NCBI GenBank assembly: GCA_003695455.1
Contig: RFJF01000738.1
Span: 1 to 8,075, forward strand
Reading direction: 5' to 3'
DNA from: Chloroflexota bacterium
GTDB taxonomy: Bacteria; Chloroflexota; Anaerolineae; 4572-78; J111
Length of the DNA stretch: 8,075 nt
Shown here: positions 7,200 through 8,075 of the stretch, one piece after another
Position numbering within the stretch: the first letter of the stretch is position 1
Layout: the number at the start of each line of letters is the position of its first letter
Notes under the pieces: model-generated
The model's database searches: none
What the model saw: the letters and a program-made list of their open reading frames with translations, nothing else
Told to the model about the DNA's origin: nothing
Translations under genes and position numbers: made by a program

Positions 7200-7898
7200 T
7201 TAGTCGGTGGCAATGGTGTAGCCATGCCGGGGAACGGTTAGCAGAAACCGCGGATGACGGCTGTCTGGCTCTATTTTCAGGCGCAGGTTGCGCACGTGCA
7301 TGCGCACCAGGTCCGGGCTGCCGGTGTCGCTGGGGTAATCCCACAATTCCCGGAGCAGCCGTTCGCCGCTGAACACCTGCCCGGGGTGGCTCATCAAATG
7401 GTACATCAGGTCAAATTCTACCGGGGTGAGCAAAATAGTCTTTTCTTCTGTGGTTAGTTGGTAATTCTGGCAATTGAGGCTGAGCTTACCCACAGCGATG
7501 GTATCTGGTTTGGCGTCTTTTTCCTGCTGCTTGGTTGTGCGCTGTAAAATAGCACGCACCCGCACCAGCAGTTCGCGCACATCAAACGGTTTGGTCAGGT
7601 AATCGTCGGCGCCGGCGTCAAATCCTTCAACTTTGTCCTCTACACGGCCCCGCGCGGTGAGGAACAAAATTGGCACGGCCTTTAAAATAGGGTCCGAGCG
7701 CAACTCGCGGCAGACCTGCAACCCATCCATGCCGGGCATCATAATATCAAGAATAACCAGATCCGGGTTAATTCGGCGGGCAATTTTGAGCGCGTCTGTT
7801 CCGTTGTAGGCCACTCTCACCTGATAGTGAGGCTGCAAACTTCTTTCGATGGTCAGCGCTACGCGTTCTTCGTCATCCACAACTAGAATACTGGTCAT
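7200..7898 (-). CDS. OmpR/PhoB-family response regulator (REC plus winged helix)
   Basis: The product is a 232-residue transcription factor expected to bind promoter DNA when phosphorylated. The receiver domain, residues 1-120, has D8/D9, phospho-acceptor D51 in 'LVILDIMMPGMDG', T81 and K103 in 'DDYLTKPF'. A Q/K/D-rich linker runs to about 132. The C-terminal winged helix (about 133-230) shows 'LLTPVEFDLMYHLM', 'LLRELWDY', 'DLVRMHVRNLRLKIE' and 'VPRHGYTI', as in Trans_reg_C. I chose the ATG at 7896-7898 over the in-frame GTG at 7914-7916. AAGGAG (7911-7906) sits 7 bases before this ATG, and the receiver fold begins right after it; the GTG start would add six residues and bury that site. The gene precedes the hybrid kinase on the same strand, its probable cognate. 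Target genes cannot be told from the window. Confidence 0.95.
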   Translation of the reverse strand: MTSILVVDDEERVALTIERSLQPHYQVRVAYNGTDALKIARRINPDLVILDIMMPGMDGLQVCRELRSDPILKAVPILFLTARGRVEDKVEGFDAGADDYLTKPFDVRELLVRVRAILQRTTKQQEKDAKPDTIAVGKLSLNCQNYQLTTEEKTILLTPVEFDLMYHLMSHPGQVFSGERLLRELWDYPSDTGSPDLVRMHVRNLRLKIEPDSRHPRFLLTVPRHGYTIATD

Positions 7899-7905
7899 TG
7901 CACTA

Positions 7906-7911
7906 CTCCTT
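7906..7911 (-). promoter_or_regulatory. Shine-Dalgarno site of the response regulator
   Basis: On the minus strand this reads AAGGAG, 7 bases upstream of the ATG at 7898. It decides the start: the in-frame GTG at 7916 would place this site inside the coding region. Confidence 0.85.
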
Positions 7912-7927
7912 GGCACGGGGTTGTGTG

Positions 7928-7961
7928 AATATAATCTATCATCACGCGCTCAAAAATGCAA
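7928..7961 (-). promoter_or_regulatory. Weak candidate promoter for the response regulator
   Basis: On the minus strand TTGCAT (7961-7956) and TAGATT (7938-7933) are separated by 17 bases; an overlapping TATATT (7933-7928) is a better -10 match but badly spaced. The region is AT-rich compared with its surroundings and lies in the 88-base gap before the regulator. Consensus match is poor (3/6 and 4/6), so this is a suggestion only. Confidence 0.25.
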
Positions 7962-7986
7962 GGGGGTTGGTTCAAAGGGGTGTGTT

Positions 7987-8075
7987 TTAGTTTAGGGGCG
8001 AATTACAAGCCTCGGCCCATACTTCATCGAAGCGGTTGCTCAATACCGCCGCCCGCACAGGAATAAGCCTTTCAA
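7987..8075 (-). CDS. C-terminal end of an unidentified upstream gene (partial)
   Basis: Reading the minus strand from position 8073, 28 sense codons run to a TAA at 7989-7987. The peptide ends in 'FDEVWAEACNSPLN' and has a normal soluble-protein composition with mixed codons similar to the kinase and regulator genes. It has the same direction as both, 88 bases upstream of the regulator start, with no hairpin terminator in the gap. The fragment is too short to identify a family. The plus strand is also open here (stop-free from 7991) but has no start codon, so the minus reading is preferred. This is a real gene end only with moderate probability. Confidence 0.45.
   Translation of the reverse strand, partial: ERLIPVRAAVLSNRFDEVWAEACNSPLN

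Noticed and set aside
7991..8075. Plus-strand open frame at the right edge
   Set aside because: It has no start codon and no ribosome binding site; the minus-strand reading ends in a stop and fits the direction of the neighbouring genes.

Overview
The window looks like a bacterial chromosome fragment of moderately high GC, probably from the phylum Chloroflexota (Anaerolineae-like). This is an inference. It rests mainly on the extracellular repeat protein ending in Y-I-P-V-V-I-R-N, which resembles the short 'YLPLVxR' tail I know from many secreted proteins of that phylum, and on the large soluble kinase built from tandem GAF domains. No rRNA, tRNA, CRISPR array, insertion sequence or phage gene is visible.

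Layout: (1) Positions 2-3544 (+) hold the 3' part of a very large surface or secreted protein. It has about ten Ig-like (invasin/Big-type) repeats, a C-terminal jelly-roll, carbohydrate-binding-like module and the short C-terminal tail; its N terminus lies outside the window. (2) Positions 3566-3594 hold a strong bidirectional terminator between two convergent genes. (3) Positions 3614-7120 (-) encode a 1168-residue soluble hybrid histidine kinase: REC, four GAF domains, PAS, HisKA, HATPase_c. (4) Positions 7141-7174 hold a terminator-like hairpin in the 79-base (RR-HK) gap. (5) Positions 7200-7898 (-) encode an OmpR/PhoB-type response regulator with a very good ribosome binding site. (6) Positions 7987-8075 (-) probably hold the last 28 codons of an unidentified upstream gene. 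No gene-free stretch exceeds 300 bases.

The regulator and the kinase are adjacent on the same strand, regulator first, and probably form a cytoplasmic two-component or phosphorelay system. The kinase has its own N-terminal receiver domain, so it may itself be an intermediate node that takes phosphoryl input from another kinase. The adhesin-like gene is convergent with this pair and separated by a terminator, so nothing here shows that the regulator controls it. I did not find a clearly new biological system. The points most worth a second look are the H-box substitution (H-Q instead of H-E/D) in the kinase, the hairpin between regulator and kinase, and the C-terminal tail and repeat evolution of the surface protein.
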